Assembly (NCBI GenBank): GCA_002317215.1
Contig: DCJD01000012.1
Coordinates: 1-64,000 of the forward strand
Source: Caryophanales bacterium UBA1709
GTDB taxonomy: Bacteria; Bacillota_I; Bacilli_A; RFN20; UBA1709
Direction of reading: 5' to 3'
DNA length: 64,000 nt
Shown: in pieces, positions 43,237 through 51,107 of the stretch
Layout of the letters: each line of letters opens with the position of its first letter
How positions within the stretch are numbered: the first letter of the stretch is position 1
The notes under the pieces: model-generated
Told to the model about the DNA's origin: nothing
Database searches by the model: none
What the model saw: the letters and a program-made list of their open reading frames with translations, nothing else
Made by a program: the position numbers and the translations under genes

Positions 43237-44159
43237 TGCAAGATATTACTAGATTAAGTAAAGAAGAATTAAACAAAAAACTTATTGAGATAGAGAATTT
43301 ATCTGACGAAGAAAGTTTATTATTGAAAGCTAAAATATATTATTCTTTGAATAATATAGATAAAGCTTTATTAACAATAATTGATTGTTTAAATAAATCT
43401 AATAAGTATTATTATGAAGCAATTCTTATTAAGATAGATTGTTTAGAAGCTAAAAAGAAATATATCGAAGCTTTAAAGGTTTTAGATGAAGAATTATCAA
43501 TGCCTTATATACCAAATGATTATGAACTTAAATTTAAAGAAAAATATAAATATTTATTAAGCTTTTTTAATCAATCTTCATCTGAAAATACCCTAGATAA
43601 TATGGATGATAAAAGTCTAGGGGAATTATTAGTTAAAACTGATAACTTAGAGATTTTAGAAGGTATTATTGAACAATTATTTAAAAGAAATGTTCGAAAC
43701 ATTCTTCCATATATTAAAGAATTTTTATTGGATGAAAATAAAAATAATATGATGAAATCATTTATAATAGTTGTTTTAAATGAACAGAAAATTGATGAGC
43801 AGATTCCAGTTGTTAAAAATGATATGAATCTAACCATTGTTCCATCTGATTTAACATCATATCAAAATTTAGATGCCTATCCTAAAATATTAAATATTAT
43901 TGATGAATTAAACACAAATCATAATGTTACTATTGATAATATTGCAAAGATAGGATTAGAAAGTGCTATTCTATATAATTATCCTTTAGAAATTGATTTT
44001 GATGAATATATTTATTACGGAATTGGATTATATATTAAAGCCAATAAATCATTAAATATAGAAATAGATTCTAATGCACTAATAAACAAATATCATCTTA
44101 GTAGTAAAACCCTCACATACTACTTACATTTAATTGAAAATATAACCAATCTATGTTAA
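43236..44159 (+). CDS. Helical TPR-like repeat protein at the end of the pilus operon
   Basis: A 307-residue soluble protein. The N-terminal half has tandem helix pairs of TPR type (LLLKAKIYYSLNNIDKALLTIIDCL, then ILIKIDCLEAKKKYIEALKVLDEEL). The rest is helical and acidic and I do not recognise it. The start overlaps pilB by one base (TAATG). TPR proteins such as PilF serve as pilotins or scaffolds in pilus systems, but there is no lipobox here, so the protein is cytosolic. The role is inferred only from position. Confidence 0.6.
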   Translation: MQDITRLSKEELNKKLIEIENLSDEESLLLKAKIYYSLNNIDKALLTIIDCLNKSNKYYYEAILIKIDCLEAKKKYIEALKVLDEELSMPYIPNDYELKFKEKYKYLLSFFNQSSSENTLDNMDDKSLGELLVKTDNLEILEGIIEQLFKRNVRNILPYIKEFLLDENKNNMMKSFIIVVLNEQKIDEQIPVVKNDMNLTIVPSDLTSYQNLDAYPKILNIIDELNTNHNVTIDNIAKIGLESAILYNYPLEIDFDEYIYYGIGLYIKANKSLNIEIDSNALINKYHLSSKTLTYYLHLIENITNLC

Positions 44160-44173
44160 TATAACATAGTTTT
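44151..44173 (+). terminator. Possible weak terminator after the pilus operon
   Basis: CTATGTTA-ATA-TAACATAG followed by TTTT, overlapping the stop codon. It is AT-rich and therefore weak; some read-through into tig is likely. Confidence 0.4.
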
Positions 44174-44197
44174 AGAAAATTAAGGAGATTTATAAAT

Positions 44198-45508
44198 ATG
44201 AAAATTACATTAAAAAACGAAAAATCAGTCGTAACAGCTAATGTTGTTTGTGAAGAAAAAGAATGGGCTGATGCACAAGAAAAAGCATATGAAAAGCTTG
44301 CTAAAAATGTTGAAGTAAAAGGTTTTAGAAAAGGCCAAGCTCCACTTGAAATGGCTAAGAAACATATTCCAGGACAAAGTATGTTTGATGAAGCTTGTGA
44401 TGCTTGTTTACAAAATGCTTATATTAAAGTTGTTGAAGAAAATAAACTAGACGTTTTATTAAGACCTGAAGTTAAAATTAACAAAATGAGTGATAAAGAA
44501 TTTGAATTTGATTTAGTTATCACTGTTAGACCAGAAGTTAAGTTAGGTGAATATAAAGGACTAAGTGTTGAAAAAGAAGAAGTTAAAGTAAGCGATGAAG
44601 AAATTAATGCTGAAATTGAAAATATTAGAAAACAAAATAGCGTAATCAGCGTCAAAGAAGATGGAATTATCGCTAAAGGTGATGTTGTTAAATTTGATTT
44701 CGAAGGTTTCGTAGATGGCAAAGCATTTGAAGGCGGTAAAGCAACTGATTTTGAATTAGAAATCGGCTCAAATCAATTTGTTCCTGGCTTTGAAGATCAA
44801 ATGGTTGGCTTAAAGAAAGGCGAGAAAAAAGATATCGTAATCACTTTCCCAGAAAATTACACCAAAGAATTAGCTAATAAAGAAGCTACATTTAAATTAA
44901 ATATTAAAGAAGTATCTATTAAAACAATCCCAGATGTTAATGATGATTTAGCATTAGATGCTAATATTGAAGGTGTTGAAACTCTTGAACAATTAAAAGA
45001 GCACATCAAACACGATATTAAACATCATAAAGGCCACGAAGAAGAAAACAAAGCTTTTGATAAATTAGTTGATATGATTGTTGAAAAAGCCACAATTGAT
45101 TTACCAGATAGTTTAGTTGCTGCTGATTTAGTTCATGCTTTTGATGATTATAAAGCTCGTGTTGAGCAAAACGGTATTCCATTTGATAAATATATGGAAT
45201 TAACAAATACTACTGAAGATAAGATTAAAGAACACTTAAAACCTGAAGTAGTTAGAAATTTAAAAGTTGTATTAACAATTGGTGAAATTGCTAAACAAGA
45301 AAAAATTTCTGTTGAAGATAAAGATATTGAAGCAGAATATGAAGCAATTGCAAAACAATACAATATGGAAGTTTCTAAAGTTAAAGAAGCTTTAAAAGCT
45401 CAACAAGAACAATTAAGCAATGAAATCTTCTCAAGAAAAGTAACAGAATTTATTAGAAATAATAATACTATTATTGGCGAGAAGTGTGAGTGCGAAGATT
45501 GCAAGTAA
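44198..45508 (+). CDS. tig: Trigger factor
   Basis: Ribosome-bound chaperone and peptidyl-prolyl isomerase. The N-terminal ribosome-binding domain has the VKGFRKGQAPLEMAKKHI signature (about 41-58; the GFRxGxxP loop). The FKBP-like domain follows (about 150-245: GDVVKFDFEGFVDGKAFEGG, GFEDQMVGLKKGEKKDI), and then the helical C-terminal chaperone domain. A short cysteine-rich tail (CECEDCK) ends the protein, which is unusual and could bind metal. At 436 aa it is normal. AAGGAG lies before the ATG. Confidence 0.95.
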   Translation: MKITLKNEKSVVTANVVCEEKEWADAQEKAYEKLAKNVEVKGFRKGQAPLEMAKKHIPGQSMFDEACDACLQNAYIKVVEENKLDVLLRPEVKINKMSDKEFEFDLVITVRPEVKLGEYKGLSVEKEEVKVSDEEINAEIENIRKQNSVISVKEDGIIAKGDVVKFDFEGFVDGKAFEGGKATDFELEIGSNQFVPGFEDQMVGLKKGEKKDIVITFPENYTKELANKEATFKLNIKEVSIKTIPDVNDDLALDANIEGVETLEQLKEHIKHDIKHHKGHEEENKAFDKLVDMIVEKATIDLPDSLVAADLVHAFDDYKARVEQNGIPFDKYMELTNTTEDKIKEHLKPEVVRNLKVVLTIGEIAKQEKISVEDKDIEAEYEAIAKQYNMEVSKVKEALKAQQEQLSNEIFSRKVTEFIRNNNTIIGEKCECEDCK

Positions 45509-45518
45509 TAGATGAATT

Positions 45519-45541
45519 AAAAGACGCATTGCGTCTTTTTG
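45519..45541 (+). terminator. Terminator between tig and lon
   Basis: AAAAGACGC-ATT-GCGTCTTTT followed by Ts. Confidence 0.85.
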
Positions 45542-45562
45542 CTAAATTAAGGAGGTAATTAT

Positions 45563-47878
45563 ATGGAAGAAAATGAATCATTATTTTTGCCAGTTATTGC
45601 TACAAGAGGAATAGTTTTATTCCCAAATAATGAAAGCAGTTTGGAAATTGGAAGAAAAAAATCAATGATTGCGGTTGAAATATCTAACGCAGCCAATGAT
45701 TCAAATGTTTTAATCGTCTCTCAAAAACATCCTGAAGAAAATGATCCTAAGTTAGATAATTTATATATGGTTGGAAGCTTATGTAAAATTGAAACCATTA
45801 AAAAGAACGCCGATAAATCATATCGCATATTAATTAAAGCTATCGATAGGGTAAAGATTGAGAATTATTATGAGCAAGACGGAACTATTTATGGTGAATT
45901 TAAAGTATTTAAGAGCGAACATGGGGATTCAAATGAAGAGTTAGCTTTAATTAATACTCTTGTAAAATATTTACAAGATTTTATTAATGGTTCTAAAGTA
46001 ATTACCGCTCCTATGTTAAATAAACTTACTGAATCTCATGATGGGTCAACACTAAGTGATGCTATTGCTCAAATTGTTCCTCTTTTATTTACTATTAAAC
46101 AAGAATTATTAGAAGAAAAAGAAATTAACAAAAGACTTGATAAACTTTTAATTTCTTTAAATGATTTAAATACTGTAAGTAATATTGAACAAGATATTGA
46201 TAAGAGATTAAAAGAACGTTTAGATAATTCTCAAAAAGAATATTATTTAAGAGAAAAGATTAAAACCATTAAAGAAGAACTTGGTGAAGATGAAGAGGAT
46301 GATCCAGAATCTATTTTAGATAAGATAGAAAAAGAACCATATCCAGAAAATATTAAGAAAAAAATCAAAGATGAATTAAAGAAACTTGATATGATGCAAC
46401 CTTCTTCTCCAGAAGCTAGTGTTATTAGAAATTATATTGATTGGTTAATTAATATTCCTTGGTATCAAACAACTTCTGATAATGATGATATTAATAATGT
46501 CGAAAAAGTATTAAACGATGATCATTATGGCTTAGAAAAACCAAAAGAAAGAATATTAGAATATCTTGCTGTTAAAAAGTTAACTAGTTCTTTAAAAGCT
46601 CCTATTATTTGTTTCTCAGGTCCTCCTGGTACTGGAAAAACAAGTCTTGCCTTATCTATTGCTAAAGCTTTAAATAGAAAATATGTTAAGGTAAGCTTGG
46701 GTGGTGTTAGTGATGAAGCCGAAATAAGAGGACATCGAAGAACTTATATTGGATCTATGCCTGGAAGAATTATTCAAGGAATGAAAAAGGCAGGGGTAAC
46801 TAATCCAGTATTTATTCTAGATGAAATAGATAAATTGGGTAAAGACTATAAAGGAGATCCTTCTAACGCTTTACTTGATGTATTAGATCCAGAACAAAAC
46901 AAAGCGTTCTCAGATAATTTTATTGAGGAAACTTATGATTTAAGTAACGTTTTATTTATTGCTACTGCAAACTATTTAGCAAACATTCCAGCCCCATTAC
47001 TTGATAGATTAGAAGTTATAGAATTATCTTCATATACTGAACAAGAAAAACTAGAGATTGCTAAACAATATTTGATTAAAAAGCAAATTGAACAAAATGG
47101 TGTTTCAAAACTAGATTTTGAGGATGAATCTTTATTATATTTAATTAGAGGATATACTAGGGAATCAGGAGTAAGACAACTAGAAAGACAAATTGGCTCT
47201 ATTGCTAGAAAAATAGCTGTTAAATCATTGAAAAATTCAAAAACTAGTCATACTATAACCAAAGATAAGATTGTTGATTTATTAGGAAAACCATTATTTG
47301 ATTATGGCAAGAAGGAAAAGAAAGACCAAGTTGGTTTAGTAACTGGTCTTGCTTATACTCAATATGGTGGAGATATATTACCTATTGAAGTGGTATATTT
47401 TGAAGGTAAAGGTAATTTAATAATTACTGGTAATCTTGGAAATGTAATGAAAGAATCAGCTTCTATTGCCTTAGGACATGTAAAGGCTAATGCTAAAAAA
47501 TATGGAATAGATCCAGAAATATTTGAGAAAATTGATATTCATATCCATTGTCCAGAAGGAGCGATACCAAAAGATGGGCCAAGCGCTGGATGTGCTTTAA
47601 CTACTGCTTTAATTTCGGCTTTATCTAGTAAAAAAGTTCGTAGTGATATTGCTATGACTGGAGAAGTTACATTAAGAGGAAATGCTTTGCCAATTGGTGG
47701 TTTAAGAGAAAAATCTATTGCAGCACATAGATCTGGAATTAAAGAAATATTTATTCCAAAAGATAATGAAAAAGATATTGAAGATATTCCATTATCTGTA
47801 AGAAATGAATTAAAGATAAATCTTGTTAGCCATATTGATGAGATTATCCCAAATGTTTTGATTGATGAATCTAAATAA
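45563..47878 (+). CDS. lon: ATP-dependent protease Lon
   Basis: Cytosolic AAA+ serine protease degrading misfolded and regulatory proteins. The N-terminal substrate domain (about 8-200) is followed by a coiled linker and the AAA+ module with Walker A GPPGTGKT at 353-360 and DEIDKLG (about 417-423). The protease domain has catalytic S674 (DGPSAG) and K717 (GGLREK). At 771 aa it is full length. AAGGAGG precedes the ATG. engB follows with an overlap, the common lon-engB arrangement in Firmicutes, and tig lies upstream. Confidence 0.97.
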   Translation: MEENESLFLPVIATRGIVLFPNNESSLEIGRKKSMIAVEISNAANDSNVLIVSQKHPEENDPKLDNLYMVGSLCKIETIKKNADKSYRILIKAIDRVKIENYYEQDGTIYGEFKVFKSEHGDSNEELALINTLVKYLQDFINGSKVITAPMLNKLTESHDGSTLSDAIAQIVPLLFTIKQELLEEKEINKRLDKLLISLNDLNTVSNIEQDIDKRLKERLDNSQKEYYLREKIKTIKEELGEDEEDDPESILDKIEKEPYPENIKKKIKDELKKLDMMQPSSPEASVIRNYIDWLINIPWYQTTSDNDDINNVEKVLNDDHYGLEKPKERILEYLAVKKLTSSLKAPIICFSGPPGTGKTSLALSIAKALNRKYVKVSLGGVSDEAEIRGHRRTYIGSMPGRIIQGMKKAGVTNPVFILDEIDKLGKDYKGDPSNALLDVLDPEQNKAFSDNFIEETYDLSNVLFIATANYLANIPAPLLDRLEVIELSSYTEQEKLEIAKQYLIKKQIEQNGVSKLDFEDESLLYLIRGYTRESGVRQLERQIGSIARKIAVKSLKNSKTSHTITKDKIVDLLGKPLFDYGKKEKKDQVGLVTGLAYTQYGGDILPIEVVYFEGKGNLIITGNLGNVMKESASIALGHVKANAKKYGIDPEIFEKIDIHIHCPEGAIPKDGPSAGCALTTALISALSSKKVRSDIAMTGEVTLRGNALPIGGLREKSIAAHRSGIKEIFIPKDNEKDIEDIPLSVRNELKINLVSHIDEIIPNVLIDESK

Positions 47879-48449
47879 TACAAAGTTTATTATCAGTTGT
47901 CCAAATTCTACTCAATGGATTAATGATAATAAAAAAGAAATTGTTATTCTTGGTAAATCTAATGTTGGTAAATCAACTTTTATCAATATGATTACTAATA
48001 ATAAAAATCTAGCTAAAACCAGTTCAACTCCTGGCCATACTAGATTATTAAATTTCTTTGATGTTGATAACTTATGGCGAATTGTTGATGCACCAGGATA
48101 TGGCTATAGTGCTGTCAGCAAAACGATGGATTTTGATTTTTCCAAGATGATGGAAGAATATTTTGATACTAGAAAAAATCTTGTTGGAGCAATTTTGTTA
48201 ATCGATTCTAGAAGAGGGAGTAGTGAAGATGATAAATTAATGCTCGATTTCATTACTAATCATAATATTCCTTTTATTATCGTAGCAACTAAATGCGATA
48301 AATTAAACCAATCTGAAAGATCTAAATTATCTAATAAAATACTAGATAATCTAAGACTAAATCATGACACTAAAATTATTAATAGTTCAAATACTAAAAG
48401 AGATTGGATTGATATAGTTGTTCAAAGAATTGAATATATCTTAAAATAA
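47865..48449 (+). CDS. engB: Ribosome biogenesis GTPase EngB/YsxC
   Basis: Small GTPase needed for 50S assembly. G1 is GKSNVGKST (about 31-39), the G2 region holds the conserved TPGHTRLLNFF, G3 is DAPGYGYS and G4 is TKCDKL. At 194 aa it is standard. The ATG at 47865 overlaps the lon 3' end by 14 bases. A TTG one codon earlier is possible, and no strong ribosome site is seen, so translation is probably coupled to lon. Confidence 0.93.
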   Translation: MNLNNTKFIISCPNSTQWINDNKKEIVILGKSNVGKSTFINMITNNKNLAKTSSTPGHTRLLNFFDVDNLWRIVDAPGYGYSAVSKTMDFDFSKMMEEYFDTRKNLVGAILLIDSRRGSSEDDKLMLDFITNHNIPFIIVATKCDKLNQSERSKLSNKILDNLRLNHDTKIINSSNTKRDWIDIVVQRIEYILK

Positions 48450-48473
48450 TTGCAGTTATGGCTGCAATTTTTT
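48448..48473 (+). terminator. Terminator after lon-engB
   Basis: AATTGCAG-TTATGG-CTGCAATT followed by Ts. Confidence 0.85.
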
Positions 48474-48489
48474 AAATATTTCTTTATTT

Positions 48490-48498
48490 TGATATAAT
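48490..48498 (+). promoter_or_regulatory. Extended -10 promoter of the hydrolase-protease pair
   Basis: TGATATAAT (TGN plus TATAAT), 25 bases before the hydrolase ATG, with AGGAGGG as ribosome site. Confidence 0.55.
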
Positions 48499-48523
48499 AA
48501 GAAGTAAAATAGGAGGGATATTT

Positions 48524-49417
48524 ATGAAATATGTTTTTATTTTTTTAGCTATATTATTATTAATCTTACTTGCAATAGGATTTATTATGTATACTCAGAT
48601 ATCCTATCCTAATCATCAAAAAAGAGATGATCAAAAGAAGTTTAATAAAGAAAATGGATATGATAAAGGAATTGAACAATTAGAAAGAATTCCTTTTGAA
48701 TTAGAATTAAGAGATGGTTACACAATTCATGGCGATTTCTCTAAAAATAATTCAAATAAATATGTTATTTTAATGCATGGCCATACATCTACTAGAGAAG
48801 GAGTAATTCCAATTGCTTTGCCTTTCTTTGAACTTGGTTATAATGTATTAGTTTTTGATGTAAGAGCATTTGGTGATAATAAATATTGTGATTGCACAAT
48901 GGGAAAGAAAGAATCGAAAGACTTAGTTGAAATAATTGATTATGTTTACAAAAGATTTGGCAAGGATATTTATCTTGGAATATTTGGGGTAAGTTTAGGA
49001 GGAGCAAGTGTATTACTGTCCCTTCGCTATACTCAAAATATCAAATTTGTTGTTTCAGATTGCCCTTATGCTTCAACATATAAACTTGGTTTAGATATTC
49101 TAAAGAATAGAAAGATACCATTTCCTTTTATCTTTATGCCTTTTATTGAATTTTGGTGTATTATATTGAGCCATTTTAGTTTTAGAGGAACAAGTTGTAT
49201 TAATAGTATTCAAAATAATAAAGTGCCTTTATTGTTAATTCATGGTACTAGCGATACATTTATTTATCCATATCATTCCCAAAATATATATGAAAAGGCG
49301 ACTTGTTATAAAGAAATAAAATTATTTGATGGAGCAATCCATGCTAGAAGTATCTTAAAAGATCGAAATAAATATAAGAAAACTTTAAAAGATTTCTTAG
49401 ACCACTTAGGAGGTTAA
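48524..49417 (+). CDS. Membrane-anchored alpha/beta hydrolase
   Basis: A 297-residue protein with an N-terminal membrane helix (about 2-24) and an alpha/beta hydrolase domain. The oxyanion region is ILMHGHTSTREG (about 85-96), the nucleophile elbow is GVSLGGAS with Ser in G-x-S-x-G, and a late 'LIHGTSDTFIYPYHS' gives the Asp. The final His is in 'GAIHARS'. It resembles the DUF/YqkD-like group of serine hydrolases; the substrate is unknown. The catalytic domain probably faces outward. It is co-transcribed with the lipoprotein protease, which starts one base after its stop. Confidence 0.8.
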   Translation: MKYVFIFLAILLLILLAIGFIMYTQISYPNHQKRDDQKKFNKENGYDKGIEQLERIPFELELRDGYTIHGDFSKNNSNKYVILMHGHTSTREGVIPIALPFFELGYNVLVFDVRAFGDNKYCDCTMGKKESKDLVEIIDYVYKRFGKDIYLGIFGVSLGGASVLLSLRYTQNIKFVVSDCPYASTYKLGLDILKNRKIPFPFIFMPFIEFWCIILSHFSFRGTSCINSIQNNKVPLLLIHGTSDTFIYPYHSQNIYEKATCYKEIKLFDGAIHARSILKDRNKYKKTLKDFLDHLGG

Positions 49418-49418
49418 T

Positions 49419-50837
49419 ATGAAAAAGAATATATTATTATTATTACCATTATTAATTCTTGGATTATTTTTAAACGGATGTAGCAATAATGGGTTAAGTG
49501 CTTACGAGATTGCTGTTAAAAATGGATTTAATGGAAGCGAAGTAGAATGGCTTGAATCCTTAAAAGGAAAAGATGGAACTAGTTTTAATAACCAATCCAT
49601 TTTTAATATCACTTCTGAAGAAACTATTAATGGACATAAATATACAATTACTTATAGTGATTCTTCTTCATATTCTTTTGAGGTTAATGATGGTCAAAAC
49701 GCTTATGAAATCGCAAAAGATCATGGATTTATTGGCGATGAAGAATCTTGGCTAAATAGTTTAACGGTTGTTAACTATAATACTACTATTAATAGTAGCG
49801 ATGGAGTTATAAATGGAATCAATAAAGCAATCTTATCAACTGTTGCTATTGTCGCAAAAGATGATGCGGATAGCGAAACTGGAAGTAGTGGAGCAGGAGT
49901 AATAATTGATTTAAATAAAGCAACTAATGAAGCGTATATTATTACTAACTACCATGTTGTTTATGATGACACTAATCAGAAAATATCCCCATATATTGGC
50001 GTATATTTATATGGTCAAGAAAGTAAAAGTAGAGTAATGGAAGCAAGTTATATTGGCGGATCTTTAAATTATGATATTGCCATAATTAAAGTAACTTCAC
50101 TTTCTATTTCATCTTCATTTGCAACAGCTGCTACTATCTCAAATGAATTAGAAGTAGGCCAAACTACCATAGCAGTTGGTAATCCTGAAGGAACTGGTAT
50201 TAGTGCTAGTGTTGGTATATTAAATCTAGAATCTGAATATATTACATTAACAGGTGGAGATAATATAACTTCAATTGAACTTCGTGTTATGCGAACTGAT
50301 GCTGCTGTTAATCCTGGAAATAGTGGTGGTGGATTATTTAATAAAAATGGAGAATTAATTGGTATTGTTAATGCTAAAAGTATTAAATCAACTAGTGATA
50401 ATATTGGATATGCAATTCCAATCTATAATGCTCTTAGCTGCTATAATAATATTTTAGATATTGCAAGCAAAGATATTAATAAAGATGGTATATATAAACC
50501 ATTACTCGGAATTACTATCCAAGCATATGATAAAGAAAGTAGTTATGATCCTTTAACTAATAAATTTACTAAAATAGAGCATATTAAAGTAATTGAAATA
50601 AATGATACTAGTATTTGCAAAAATATAGTTGAAGTTGATGATATATTAAATAGCATCTCTTGTTATGATTCTTCAACTTTAGTTTTTACTAAACAAATTA
50701 ATCATATTTATGATATTACTGAAGCTTTAATTAACGTAAGAGAAGGCAACGTATTAGTATTAAATATAACTCGTGCTGAAGAAACATTTAATGTCAATAT
50801 AACAATAACTAGTGATTCTATTAATCTATTTATTTAA
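49419..50837 (+). CDS. Lipoprotein trypsin-like serine protease (HtrA-like)
   Basis: A 472-residue surface lipoprotein with lipobox LNG-C21 after a hydrophobic signal, a substrate for the LspA in this window. Two copies of an AYEIAxxxGFxGxExxWLxSL repeat (about 28-48 and 95-115) precede a trypsin-like domain with catalytic H179 (TNYHVV), D219 (NYDIAI) and S302 (NPGNSGGG). The region after residue 350 resembles a degenerate PDZ domain (PLLGITIQAY, VEVDDILNSI). This is the HtrA/DegP layout with unusual N-terminal repeats like those on spore-surface and phage-tail collagen-like proteins. The inferred role is surface protein quality control. Confidence 0.88.
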   Translation: MKKNILLLLPLLILGLFLNGCSNNGLSAYEIAVKNGFNGSEVEWLESLKGKDGTSFNNQSIFNITSEETINGHKYTITYSDSSSYSFEVNDGQNAYEIAKDHGFIGDEESWLNSLTVVNYNTTINSSDGVINGINKAILSTVAIVAKDDADSETGSSGAGVIIDLNKATNEAYIITNYHVVYDDTNQKISPYIGVYLYGQESKSRVMEASYIGGSLNYDIAIIKVTSLSISSSFATAATISNELEVGQTTIAVGNPEGTGISASVGILNLESEYITLTGGDNITSIELRVMRTDAAVNPGNSGGGLFNKNGELIGIVNAKSIKSTSDNIGYAIPIYNALSCYNNILDIASKDINKDGIYKPLLGITIQAYDKESSYDPLTNKFTKIEHIKVIEINDTSICKNIVEVDDILNSISCYDSSTLVFTKQINHIYDITEALINVREGNVLVLNITRAEETFNVNITITSDSINLFI

Positions 50838-50846
50838 AATAAATAG

Positions 50847-50855
50847 TGTTATAAT
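50847..50855 (+). promoter_or_regulatory. Extended -10 promoter of the valS T-box
   Basis: TGTTATAAT, directly after an AT-rich inverted repeat (50826-50846) at the end of the protease gene that may also act as a weak terminator. Confidence 0.65.
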
Positions 50856-50862
50856 AAAACTG

Positions 50863-51088
50863 CGTTGAATAGAAGGTATTAGAATTATTCTTAATAGAGA
50901 GCTAATAGTGGGTGGAAAATTAGCAAAGATATAATCTAATATGTCGTCTAGGAGCATAAAGATGAAAATAAGTAGTCTTTACGGGTTATTCCGTTATAAA
51001 TAAATTAAGGTGCATAGTTTAAAAACTATGAATAAGGATGGTACCGCGAATTTTCGTTCCTATATATTTTATATATAGGAACTTTTTT
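50863..51088 (+). promoter_or_regulatory. T-box leader, valine-responsive (valS)
   Basis: The T-box sequence AGGATGGTACCGCG is at 51035-51048. The stem I apical arm is GCTAAT/ATTAGC (50901-50924) with a GGTGGAAA loop. The specifier was not resolved with certainty: GUC occurs at 50943-50945 and 50946-50948, either of which would be a valine codon. The 3' third is almost identical to that of the ileS leader. Confidence 0.92.
51056..51088 (+). terminator. Conditional terminator of the valS T-box
   Basis: GTTCCTATATAT-TTT-ATATATAGGAAC followed by six Ts. Confidence 0.9.
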
Positions 51089-51107
51089 ATTTTAAGGAGG
51101 ATAAAAT

